From the NCBI GenBank assembly GCA_024399135.1, contig JAKSHY010000007.1:79480-143479 (forward strand): a stretch of 64,000 nt of DNA, written 5' to 3'. This DNA comes from Lachnospiraceae bacterium (GTDB taxonomy: Bacteria; Bacillota; Clostridia; Lachnospirales; Lachnospiraceae). Under the pieces are notes generated by a model. The model saw nothing but the letters and a program-made list of their open reading frames with translations. It searched no databases and was not told the DNA's origin. The stretch's first letter is position 1. Each line of letters starts with the position of its first letter. The translations under genes were made by a program, and so were the position numbers. Positions 7,652 through 14,591 of the stretch are shown here, in pieces.

Positions 7652-8569
7652 TTAAAATCTTCTTTCATAATCTCTTAACAGATTATTAATCCGAAGATTT
7701 ACACTGTCAATATATGTTGAATCTTCTTCTTTATTAATTTTAAGCCATAAGCTTATTTTCGATGGTTTGTACTTTTCGCTTGAGGATACCATTTCCATCT
7801 TTATCTTCACGCTTTTTTGCTCGAACAGTGGAGTTAATGCGAATGATAGTCTGTCATCACTAAAAGACAGGTATCCAAGTTTTTCCTTTTCCCTGGTACA
7901 AATATATAGTCTGTGATTTTTAACCTCCAGAGGATAAACCACGCCATCACTAAGTATGCTATTTCCTTCTCTTTCGAGCATTGCCGTCACATAAAATATA
8001 TCATAGTCATCTTCATTTTGAATATCCAGATTAAGATCAAATAACAGTTTTTTAGAATCTATGAACTGTCCTGCTAATAAATATGCTATCCTGGCCTGAT
8101 ATGAAATGAAATCGTCTTTAGGATTTTGGTCAATTCTTTCATCTATTTCGTCAAGAAGTTCCTTGCTAAGGTCAAAGATACTTTTTAAGAAAAGCCTGAA
8201 CTCCTCGTCTTCAATCCATATATATTTGTCACGTGCAATGAGAATTGTTCCTAAAGAATTTCCTTCATGATCGATTACTTCATCGTAAATATTGCGTTTG
8301 GAAAAAGCATTTTCATTGATAGGAGAAGACCAGAAATTCTTAGATAGTGTCTTCTCCTTCTTAGCTCGTTTTTCTTCTTTGACAGACAGATTATTTAAGA
8401 AAGTATAGGCTTCATTAATTTCCTGCGCAGAATATCTGAAAGTATCCTGATTCTTCAATACATTATCAGGATGCGCAAGTCTCATAAGTTTCCTGTAGTT
8501 TTTCTTAAGCTCCGTCCTGTCAAATGGTTGTTTTAAATTTAATATTATGAGCGCTGTGTTTTGAGTCAT
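7652..8569 (-). CDS. J-domain protein (non-canonical DnaJ-like)
   Basis: The N-terminal ~60 residues form a J domain (FDRTELKKNYRKLMRLAHPD) with the HPD signature at 33-35, which would stimulate DnaK ATP hydrolysis. There is no Gly/Phe linker, zinc-finger or DnaJ C-terminal domain. The remaining ~240 residues are unrecognised: a helical part (about 130-190) and a beta-rich C-terminus. The gene lies 8 bp after a zinc-ribbon membrane-protein gene in a five-gene minus-strand cluster (7652-11739). It may recruit DnaK to the products of that cluster, which is inference. The true DnaJ is at 21504-22655. Confidence 0.82.
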   Translation of the reverse strand: MTQNTALIILNLKQPFDRTELKKNYRKLMRLAHPDNVLKNQDTFRYSAQEINEAYTFLNNLSVKEEKRAKKEKTLSKNFWSSPINENAFSKRNIYDEVIDHEGNSLGTILIARDKYIWIEDEEFRLFLKSIFDLSKELLDEIDERIDQNPKDDFISYQARIAYLLAGQFIDSKKLLFDLNLDIQNEDDYDIFYVTAMLEREGNSILSDGVVYPLEVKNHRLYICTREKEKLGYLSFSDDRLSFALTPLFEQKSVKIKMEMVSSSEKYKPSKISLWLKINKEEDSTYIDSVNLRINNLLRDYERRF

Positions 8570-8577
8570 AAAGTTTA

Positions 8578-9492
8578 TTAATCAAAATCGCTTTCTAACA
8601 ATACTCCACCTTGGTTAACCCCAGCACCTGCTAATAAACTAATGATTCCCGAGAAATCACCAATGTACCATTTCGAATCATATTTCACAAGATCGGCGCC
8701 TATATAAAAATCTTCACCATCACACTCGAATTCAATTGCTAGTGGATAATATTCTTCACATCCATAAATCTTTTTATTGATTTTAATGTTTTTCTCTATG
8801 CTATCATTTACCTTTTCGCCTCTTAGCCTTAATATTTTTTCTAATGTAATTGTGTCTTTGCATTCAATCGATGGTAATATTCTGTCAGTTTTTGATGGAA
8901 AATACTCATCTATCATATCGTCTATAGAATCAAATTCAGAAGCTGCAATTACCATACCATAGAATGTTGCATCTTTGTCCTGAAGACGGAATAATTGTCT
9001 ATATATTTCTTTTGTAAGCCATCCTCTTCTATTTTCGATATTTATCTTTCGCATCACATCGCCGTTATTCACATATATTTGTGAATAAGGGGATAATACC
9101 TGTGATCTGTCTATAACTTTCTCTGGATCCATATTATCAACAACCGATTCTACAGCACAGCAGGCCAGCATGGCATCGATATCACCGTTTTTCATAGCCT
9201 CAAGATAATTCTCGAGCACTTCCTCTGGCGAATTAGCACCTCTTCCCTCTACTCTATTAGAGCCTCCAGCTAATGATCCTTTACTGAAAGGACTAATTCC
9301 TGGAAAAAGAAATAATACGACCACTGCCACCACTAAAATTAAAGAAATAATAATCATTGGAACATTGGATTTTTTCTTAGCTTTTGATGGCACTTTCACA
9401 ACAGGTTCAACTATTTTTAACTGTTTAGCTCCGCATACAGGGCAAAACTCTGATCCCTCAGGAAGCTGGTTGTTACAATTAGTACAATACAT
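8578..9492 (-). CDS. zinc-ribbon, single-pass membrane protein
   Basis: Function unknown. Zinc ribbon with C3, C6, C17 and C20, a basic stretch (KVPSKAKKKSN), one membrane segment at about residues 44-66, then an extracytoplasmic domain that opens like NTF2/DUF4878-type domains (EEVLENYLEAMKNGDIDAML, about residues 88-107). Its plan matches the zinc-ribbon/YD protein at 5318-6850 although the outer domains differ. It sits between a lipoprotein gene (19 bp upstream) and the J-domain gene (8 bp downstream), so co-transcription is likely. The zinc ribbon is cytoplasmic by the positive-inside rule. Confidence 0.75.
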   Translation of the reverse strand: MYCTNCNNQLPEGSEFCPVCGAKQLKIVEPVVKVPSKAKKKSNVPMIIISLILVVAVVVLFLFPGISPFSKGSLAGGSNRVEGRGANSPEEVLENYLEAMKNGDIDAMLACCAVESVVDNMDPEKVIDRSQVLSPYSQIYVNNGDVMRKINIENRRGWLTKEIYRQLFRLQDKDATFYGMVIAASEFDSIDDMIDEYFPSKTDRILPSIECKDTITLEKILRLRGEKVNDSIEKNIKINKKIYGCEEYYPLAIEFECDGEDFYIGADLVKYDSKWYIGDFSGIISLLAGAGVNQGGVLLESDFD

Positions 9493-9511
9493 TTTTGTTC
9501 TCCTTCATTGT

Positions 9512-10255
9512 TTATTTTGAATTAATTTCTATCGCAAAATCTGGAGCATCATAATACTCTTTACTTACATCAGCCCCGCATACTTTCTTTAAATATTCAT
9601 TAGGATCACTAAATCCTGTGTTTTCATCGTAAGTCAGATACACATATTCACCATCCACATACTCCTGATACTTATGCTCAACTGTGCAGCCTTCAGCCCT
9701 GTCAAGTGCAAGAACCACATCCTTTGGATCATAATTCTCATCCAGCTCCCGAATTAGGTAGAATTCACAGAAATTATCCTCTGCATTACAGTCCATGATC
9801 GTAGTCCCATACTCTAAGTACGTTTCATCAACAAGCAGCGTTCCGGAAATCGCGTTTCTTCCAAAATATGCCTTAATTTCCAGATTTCCATCATGAGCGT
9901 ATATAATGTCATTAGAAACCGATGCTCCAAGCGCATAAGAAATAACTAATGCCTTATCCATTGCATTCTTTGATTGAATGTAATAATAAGATGGAAGATA
10001 CTCCATGACCTCATCCTTAAAAATATAGTCACTTATGTATTCGCCTGTAGAGGTTGGAATTTTACCACTAAGAAAGTCCTCATATAGCTTATCATTATTA
10101 TCTTTAGAGCTTTCATCCTCAGCTTCTTCTATCTTATCGCTAGCTTTAGAAGAGCCCTCTTCAAAATCATGTCGTATACTCTTCGTGTTGTTTGACGAAC
10201 AACCTACGAGTAAAACAAAAGATAAAATTAGCGAAATTAAAATTGTTTTCTTCAT
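9512..10255 (-). CDS. putative lipoprotein, function unknown
   Basis: Lipoprotein signal peptide with lipobox LVGC (Cys19), then a Ser/Glu/Lys-rich spacer to about residue 60 and a globular outer domain of about 185 residues with two Cys (CNAEDNFC) that could form a disulfide. I do not recognise the family. It precedes the zinc-ribbon membrane protein and J-domain genes in one probable operon, so the three may work on the same surface process. Confidence 0.7.
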   Translation of the reverse strand: MKKTILISLILSFVLLVGCSSNNTKSIRHDFEEGSSKASDKIEEAEDESSKDNNDKLYEDFLSGKIPTSTGEYISDYIFKDEVMEYLPSYYYIQSKNAMDKALVISYALGASVSNDIIYAHDGNLEIKAYFGRNAISGTLLVDETYLEYGTTIMDCNAEDNFCEFYLIRELDENYDPKDVVLALDRAEGCTVEHKYQEYVDGEYVYLTYDENTGFSDPNEYLKKVCGADVSKEYYDAPDFAIEINSK

Positions 10256-10293
10256 TAAAATTATTCAGTCCTTCTCATTTAGTTCCTTTATTG

Positions 10294-10680
10294 CTAAATT
10301 ATATCATTACCCCATCCAGATTCTAAACGCTTAATATACTTTTCTGGATCTTCTTTCATCAATGCCATCATATAAAACGCTTTAAGTACCATCTTTTCCT
10401 TATTGCAGCTGGCGGGATTTTTTCCTATTTCGAGAATTAAATTATATTTCTCCATCTGATGAACATATAAATCAGCCAAACTATATCTGCCAACTCTTAT
10501 TTCATCCTTAAAAGTATGATTTTCAAGGTAATATGTAAATTCTTCGAAAAGATCATTATATTTAAGGAGTTTAGCCCAAAGCTCATCTCCCCATTCATCT
10601 TCTAATTCAGCCAGTTCGCATAAATCATGCAAATATCCGTATATTTTTATGTATGTGGTTTCAACAACTATATTATTCAT
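10294..10680 (-). CDS. hypothetical helical protein
   Basis: A 128-residue soluble protein without signal peptide or membrane segment; the composition is strongly helical and acidic (LCELAELEDEWGDELWAKLL). I do not recognise the family. It is 38 bp upstream of the lipoprotein gene and 48 bp downstream of the HExxH lipoprotein gene on the same strand, so it is placed in the same cluster. Confidence 0.62.
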   Translation of the reverse strand: MNNIVVETTYIKIYGYLHDLCELAELEDEWGDELWAKLLKYNDLFEEFTYYLENHTFKDEIRVGRYSLADLYVHQMEKYNLILEIGKNPASCNKEKMVLKAFYMMALMKEDPEKYIKRLESGWGNDII

Positions 10681-10728
10681 AATTCCTTAAATTCTTTTCT
10701 TAAATATACTTGTTTTTCATTTTTAGTA

Positions 10729-11739
10729 TTACCCTCTTGTTTGTGCAAACAACTCCGCAAAGGCTCTCCACATACCTGGAGTAATACCCTCATTATTATC
10801 TATGGTTCCTGAAATAGTATCAGCATAATATCTCCAAAAACCATTTATGGGTAATCCTGTATCTTCATTTTCATATCCATGCCCCTCCCCTTCATCTGGA
10901 TTAGCAACAACACGATCGCACATAGTACCAAGTGGTTGTAAAGTGTGCTGCCACTCATGAATCCAAGGTTCAGCTGGATACGTATTTCTTGAATCTCTGT
11001 CATATTCATATGTTGTATCTATTCTAACTTCGCAAAAACCATATGACTCTTCTAATATTCCATAGCCCAATCCTAGCCAGTCTGAATAGAATTTTGTATT
11101 CTCATCATTTGATAACTTCACACAACATATAACGGAATTATAATTCTTAAACAATTCTCTCGTATCATCGTCAAAGCATTCTGGCACTATTGAATTTTCC
11201 TCGTCCAAATAACTAATGGCAATATCATACACTAACACATTCTGCACTATATCTACATGTCCCTGACTAAGCTCTTCCACTTCAGATTCAAACATTTCGC
11301 TCATGTCATTTGAGTAGAAATCTATCTCGTCCTGTGTCATTTCGATAACATCATGCACTTTTTCATTTTTCTCATCTGTTCCATCTGCATCTATCTTTTG
11401 AACTACTACCCAAAGTACATTCCATTGTGGCACATAATCTAATTCCTCATAATATTCAACCGCATCCTGCATGGTATCGAATCCTTTAAGATGTGCAGGA
11501 TCAAATTCGTCATCTAAGACATCAAAGCATTCAATATTTATATAAGAGAAATCTTCCTCTTCCACTTCTATTTCAACATCCGCAGTCAAGACATCCTTTT
11601 CATCCGGATATTTGTTTTCTACAACTGAATGTTCTTTTTTTGCATTGTCATTTTCTACCTTTTTACTATCATCACCACATGCTACAAGAGATGCAGTAAT
11701 TAATATGAATATTATAAATGAATATATTTTTCTTTTCAT
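10729..11739 (-). CDS. putative lipoprotein with HExxH zinc-protease motif
   Basis: The signal peptide ends in lipobox LVAC (Cys21). After an acidic spacer, the outer domain carries HEWQH at residues 261-265 (PWIHEWQHTLQPLG), an exact HExxH zinc-metallopeptidase motif within a hydrophobic helix. A downstream His287 (EGHGYEN) or a Glu could be the third ligand. The rest is not close to a peptidase family I can name, so activity is an inference. It is the first gene of the minus-strand cluster ending at 7652. A terminator separates it from the diguanylate cyclase upstream. Confidence 0.7.
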   Translation of the reverse strand: MKRKIYSFIIFILITASLVACGDDSKKVENDNAKKEHSVVENKYPDEKDVLTADVEIEVEEEDFSYINIECFDVLDDEFDPAHLKGFDTMQDAVEYYEELDYVPQWNVLWVVVQKIDADGTDEKNEKVHDVIEMTQDEIDFYSNDMSEMFESEVEELSQGHVDIVQNVLVYDIAISYLDEENSIVPECFDDDTRELFKNYNSVICCVKLSNDENTKFYSDWLGLGYGILEESYGFCEVRIDTTYEYDRDSRNTYPAEPWIHEWQHTLQPLGTMCDRVVANPDEGEGHGYENEDTGLPINGFWRYYADTISGTIDNNEGITPGMWRAFAELFAQTRG

Positions 11740-11744
11740 AAAAT

Positions 11745-11791
11745 ACCTTTTATAAAATAAGGCAGTTTGAAAATTTCATCCAAACTACCTT
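11745..11791 (-). terminator. terminator of the diguanylate cyclase gene
   Basis: On the minus strand AAGGTAGTTTG (11791-11781) pairs with CAAACTGCCTT (11769-11759) with one wobble and an 11-nt loop, followed by ATTTTATAAAAGG. It is about 95 bp past the stop codon at 11886 and just before the next start at 11739. Confidence 0.65.
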
Positions 11792-11885
11792 ATAACACTT
11801 TCCTAAATTATGAAATAATTTTTTCTACTGCTTTTCTACTTGTACGAAGAAAGCGTCTTCTTCCTCATTATAGTCTAACAAGTAT

Positions 11886-12953
11886 TTACATCACAACCTG
11901 GTTCTTACCATTATGTTTTCCTTCATACAGGTTTTTGTCAGCTCTATTAATCAGCTCATCTCTGTCAGCTCCCTGAAAATATGCAGCTCCGCCTATAGTA
12001 ATTGTAACCTGAATCTTTTCATCTTCATACGTTACTGAGCTTTCTTCAATAGCTTTTCTGCATCTTTCTGCTACTGACTTAGCTATATATCCGCCTGCTT
12101 TGATTATAATGAATATCTCTTCGCCACCCCATCTAAAAACCATATCCTCCGGGCGAACCTCATTCTTTATAATGCTGGCTATATTCTTTAATACCAGGTC
12201 ACCACAATCATGGCCATAGGTATCATTTACATGTTTAAAATTGTCAATATCACACATAAGAAATGAAAAATCAGTTCCTTCTCCTCGAGCCATATAAAAC
12301 GCTCTGTCGATAAACTCTTCAATAGATCTTCTATTATATAATCCAGTAAGAGCATCTACATTGGCTGATTTCTCCAAGTCCAAATTCTTATTCTCAAGCT
12401 GACCAGTTTCCTGATATGTTTTTTTAACGAACTCTGACATAAATTTAGCAGACACAAAGAAGGTAATCGACAAATTCATAAAAACAATAATACGTCTTGA
12501 TATTTCACTAACAACAATCAGTGAGTAATCATTCTTTGAGCATGCTATTGTCACAATTATCAGCATTAAGTATGAAGCAAAAGATCCTTTTCTGGCAATA
12601 CTTACTCCGGCGTCATTCACATAAGACAAATAAAACATAAGTGGTATCGTTCCAATGCTCAGATACTGGAATCCAAATGTAGGACCTAATACTACATAAT
12701 GTGTCACTAGGAATATAGACATCGCAATAGTGCAGGCAGTAAAAATACCTCCATTTCTAACCGCTTTAATAACTAATAATCCCACTATCACAAAAAAGAA
12801 AGCTAAAACAGCATTTATTCCTGCCAGAACTGCGTTATTCTCTATTATGAATATAATCATATAAAGGATATGCATTACTGCTGTCAAGTGATACAGGATT
12901 GCATATGGTTTTCCTTTACCTTTTGCCAAATCTAAAATCTCTAATGTTTTCAT
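11886..12953 (-). CDS. membrane diguanylate cyclase (GGDEF) with I-site
   Basis: Makes c-di-GMP from two GTP. Residues ~20-185 hold about six membrane segments, a MASE-like sensor. The GGDEF domain follows a short coiled linker: DALTGLYNRRSIEEF opens it, and the active-site loop is GGEEI in RWGGEEIFII, with the two acidic metal ligands kept. RPED five residues before it is a classic RxxD inhibitory I-site, so product inhibition is expected. The gene is monocistronic and lies behind a c-di-GMP-I riboswitch with terminator (12991-13112), giving a second feedback by the same nucleotide. No EAL or HD-GYP partner is in the window. Confidence 0.95.
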   Translation of the reverse strand: MKTLEILDLAKGKGKPYAILYHLTAVMHILYMIIFIIENNAVLAGINAVLAFFFVIVGLLVIKAVRNGGIFTACTIAMSIFLVTHYVVLGPTFGFQYLSIGTIPLMFYLSYVNDAGVSIARKGSFASYLMLIIVTIACSKNDYSLIVVSEISRRIIVFMNLSITFFVSAKFMSEFVKKTYQETGQLENKNLDLEKSANVDALTGLYNRRSIEEFIDRAFYMARGEGTDFSFLMCDIDNFKHVNDTYGHDCGDLVLKNIASIIKNEVRPEDMVFRWGGEEIFIIIKAGGYIAKSVAERCRKAIEESSVTYEDEKIQVTITIGGAAYFQGADRDELINRADKNLYEGKHNGKNQVVM

Positions 12954-12990
12954 TACAAGTTACTCCATATCCAGGAAACGAAACACTACA

Positions 12991-13023
12991 AAATAAAAAA
13001 AGGTATTTTATTACAAAATACCT
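12991..13023 (-). terminator. riboswitch expression platform: intrinsic terminator
   Basis: On the minus strand AGGTATTTT and AAAATACCT form a perfect 9-bp stem around GTAAT, followed by TTTTTTTATTT. It lies between the aptamer and the diguanylate cyclase start codon, so termination in the leader is the likely regulatory output. Confidence 0.88.
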
Positions 13024-13035
13024 CCGCAATCTCAT

Positions 13036-13112
13036 CATATTCTGCAGCTGACTACCATGCTAAAGGTTCTAGAGCTTTGTGTCCTTACGTTTCCATAAGT
13101 TTACCCAATATT
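13036..13112 (-). promoter_or_regulatory. c-di-GMP-I (GEMM-I) riboswitch aptamer
   Basis: The minus strand carries the class I hallmarks in order. A P2 hairpin closes with a GAAA tetraloop (CTTATGGAAACGTAAG, 13099-13084). GGACACAAAGC follows. The next hairpin carries the tetraloop-receptor side (CCTTTAGCATGG), and the conserved GGTAGTCAGCTGC ends the core. ATATT near 13107-13111 can pair with AATAT at 13037-13041 as P1. A GEMM-I variant sensing cyclic AMP-GMP cannot be excluded by eye; the specificity base in the binding pocket would decide. It controls the GGDEF gene 80 bp downstream. Confidence 0.88.
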
Positions 13113-13122
13113 TACATTAAAT

Positions 13123-13151
13123 ATATTACTATTTTTCAACACCAAAGTCAA
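13123..13151 (-). promoter_or_regulatory. promoter of the riboswitch-diguanylate cyclase unit
   Basis: On the minus strand: TTGACT (13151-13146), 17-bp spacer, TAATAT (13128-13123). Transcription would begin near 13116, just before the aptamer. The promoter lies only 20 bp outside the left repeat of the tRNA-Gln island. Confidence 0.75.
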
Positions 13152-13170
13152 TTTGTACGACTTTTTGATA

Positions 13171-13247
13171 ACAAAAAAGGAACTCATTTCTGAGTTCCTT
13201 TAGCAGCGGTACAAGGATTCGAACCTTGAGATGACGGAGTCAGAGTC
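13171..13247. repeat. left direct repeat of the tRNA-Gln island (attachment-site candidate)
   Basis: These 77 bp match 16021-16097 base for base, as read by eye: a terminator hairpin (13177-13201) plus the last 44 nt of tRNA-Gln (13204-13247, minus strand). Identity stops in the anticodon stem, after GAGTC. Such a partial tRNA 3' end is the usual scar of integrase-mediated insertion. Confidence 0.85.
13173..13201 (-). terminator. terminator, left copy of the tRNA-Gln terminator
   Basis: AAAGGAACTCA/TGAGTTCCTTT hairpin followed on the minus strand by TTTTTTGT. It would stop transcription leaving the island before it reaches the riboswitch promoter. Confidence 0.8.
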
Positions 13248-13319
13248 GATTACCTTATGCATTTCAAATATACAGAATTATTGATCTTCAGGCCAACGGT
13301 TTTTGCAATTGATCTAACA

Positions 13320-13616
13320 CTATATAGTATCAACAGATTCATACGGATAACTATTTTCATACACTGTTTCAGGCGCAATGTCTATCTCACCATTATTCCA
13401 TGTCATTACACCATGAAATATACTTACTTTAGTAAATACATCCTCCTTCTTTAATGGTTCAAACGCACTACCAGTTAATAATGTAGTGTCAAATAACCTT
13501 TTCTCCCCTGAGGTAAATGTTACAAGTATCATCCCTCCACGTAAAGGTAATGCATCTTGTACCTTTATTTCATCACAATTATTATTTGCATAGCAAATAC
13601 CATTAACTATATACAT
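13320..13616 (-). CDS. DUF2442 domain protein
   Basis: A 98-residue protein matching DUF2442 in order: ALPLRGGMILVTFTSGEKR, then LFDTTLL, then GVMTWNNGEIDIAPETVY. The biochemical function is unknown. GGAGG lies before the ATG. The gene follows the DUF4160 gene by 11 bp; DUF4160 and DUF2442 genes are often paired and have been suspected to be toxin-antitoxin-like modules, unproven here. It is the last gene inside the tRNA-Gln island. Confidence 0.85.
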   Translation of the reverse strand: MYIVNGICYANNNCDEIKVQDALPLRGGMILVTFTSGEKRLFDTTLLTGSAFEPLKKEDVFTKVSIFHGVMTWNNGEIDIAPETVYENSYPYESVDTI

Positions 13617-13627
13617 ATATTATCCTC

Positions 13628-13891
13628 CTACATTGGAGCTATCTTCTCAAAATGTTCACCCTTAACTGCTAAATTCCATGCAGCATAAGCCTCATCTTCA
13701 TGAAATGCCAACCAACCTGTAATCATCTTCAACTGCTTATGAGGCAATGATCCTGCAAGCAATTCTCCATCTATACCAATTGTAGCCTCATATTCACCAT
13801 AATAAACATGAACATGTGGTTTGTTATGCTGTTTAGTATCCATAAATAGCATGTAAATAACCATGCCTCCAAAGCGACTTAATTCAGGCAT
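13628..13891 (-). CDS. DUF4160 domain protein
   Basis: An 87-residue protein starting MPELSRFGGMVIYMLF, with HNKPHVHVYYGEYEATI and the C-terminal HEDEAYAAWNLA, which are DUF4160 hallmarks. Start 13891 is preferred because an upstream ATG at 13903 overlaps the Shine-Dalgarno sequence GGAGG serving 13891. The His-rich HVHV patch suggests a metal or nucleotide site, but no activity is known. It is paired with DUF2442. Confidence 0.85.
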   Translation of the reverse strand: MPELSRFGGMVIYMLFMDTKQHNKPHVHVYYGEYEATIGIDGELLAGSLPHKQLKMITGWLAFHEDEAYAAWNLAVKGEHFEKIAPM

Positions 13892-14013
13892 ATCGACCTC
13901 CATACATTTTTAACAACTGTTTTTATATTATCATAGTAACATTTACTTTTAAACCTTCTTTATCCTAGGCGATGGAGTAAACTTACTGTCAGTTGGAAAT
14001 AATTAGAGATACC

Positions 14014-14589
14014 CTAAGATTTTTGTTTACTACTATTAATCTTATCAGGTATAGTATACGCTAAATACCCTCTATCTATTAATGGCTTCAGATAATTTGC
14101 CTGAAGACTTCCACGATCTACTTTTCCAGTATGCTCAAGTATTTCTTTTGTACTATGTGATTCTTTACAGTACTCAAGAATTTCTATTAATGTATCTACA
14201 TCTTCATTTATTTTCTTCAAATCGTCCAATAAGTCTTCTTGTGGGTCAACTTGTTGGTTAACTTGTAGGTTGACTTGTGGGTTAACTTGTAGGTCGGACA
14301 GATTGCCATTTGCACTTTGGTGATTATCTTTATTATAAAAATCTGCATTATATATAGTGGCTTTCAATATAAATGCATCCTGATAATATGTTGGTAGCTT
14401 TAATCCAGCATCCTCAAGTTCATCACACATACGGTCTACACCTTCTCCGAATTCTTTTACAAACTCGTATACTTTCAAAAATTCAGCTATCTTAGGATTT
14501 CTCGAAAAATGTGTAGTGCGTATATTATCTGGTCGCACTAACCCAGGGAGCTTCCCTGGACTCTCCACAACCAAATGGTCATCAAACAT
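14014..14589 (-). pseudogene. C-terminal remnant of an AlbA_2/HATPase_c_4 ATP-binding regulator
   Basis: The 191-residue frame opens in the middle of the HATPase_c_4 domain (LVVESPGKLPGLVRPDNI, then GEGVDRMCDEL). The AlbA_2 DNA-binding domain and the first half of the ATPase, some 300 residues, are missing. The C-terminus has a linker with a repeated QVNx motif and a winged-helix-like end (STKEILEHTGKVDRGSLQANY). It begins 2 nt after the DUF4143 stop codon without a good ribosome site. The frame itself is intact and might still be translated by coupling. Family assignment is fairly secure; truncation is directly visible. Confidence 0.75.
14241..14288. repeat. four tandem 12-bp repeats (QVNx linker)
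   Basis: Four near-identical 12-mers of the form GTxGGTTAACTT encode QVNP, QVNL, QVNQ and QVDP on the minus strand. The unit is a multiple of three, so copy-number change would alter linker length without a frameshift. Similar QVTP/QVNP linkers are common in this protein family. Confidence 0.8.
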
Positions 14590-14591
14590 CT

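Noticed and set aside
13204..13247. Second tRNA-Gln gene at the left end of the island
   Set aside because: Only the 3' 44 nt match. The sequence beyond the anticodon stem diverges and no D-arm or 5' acceptor strand is present, so it is an integration scar and not a gene.
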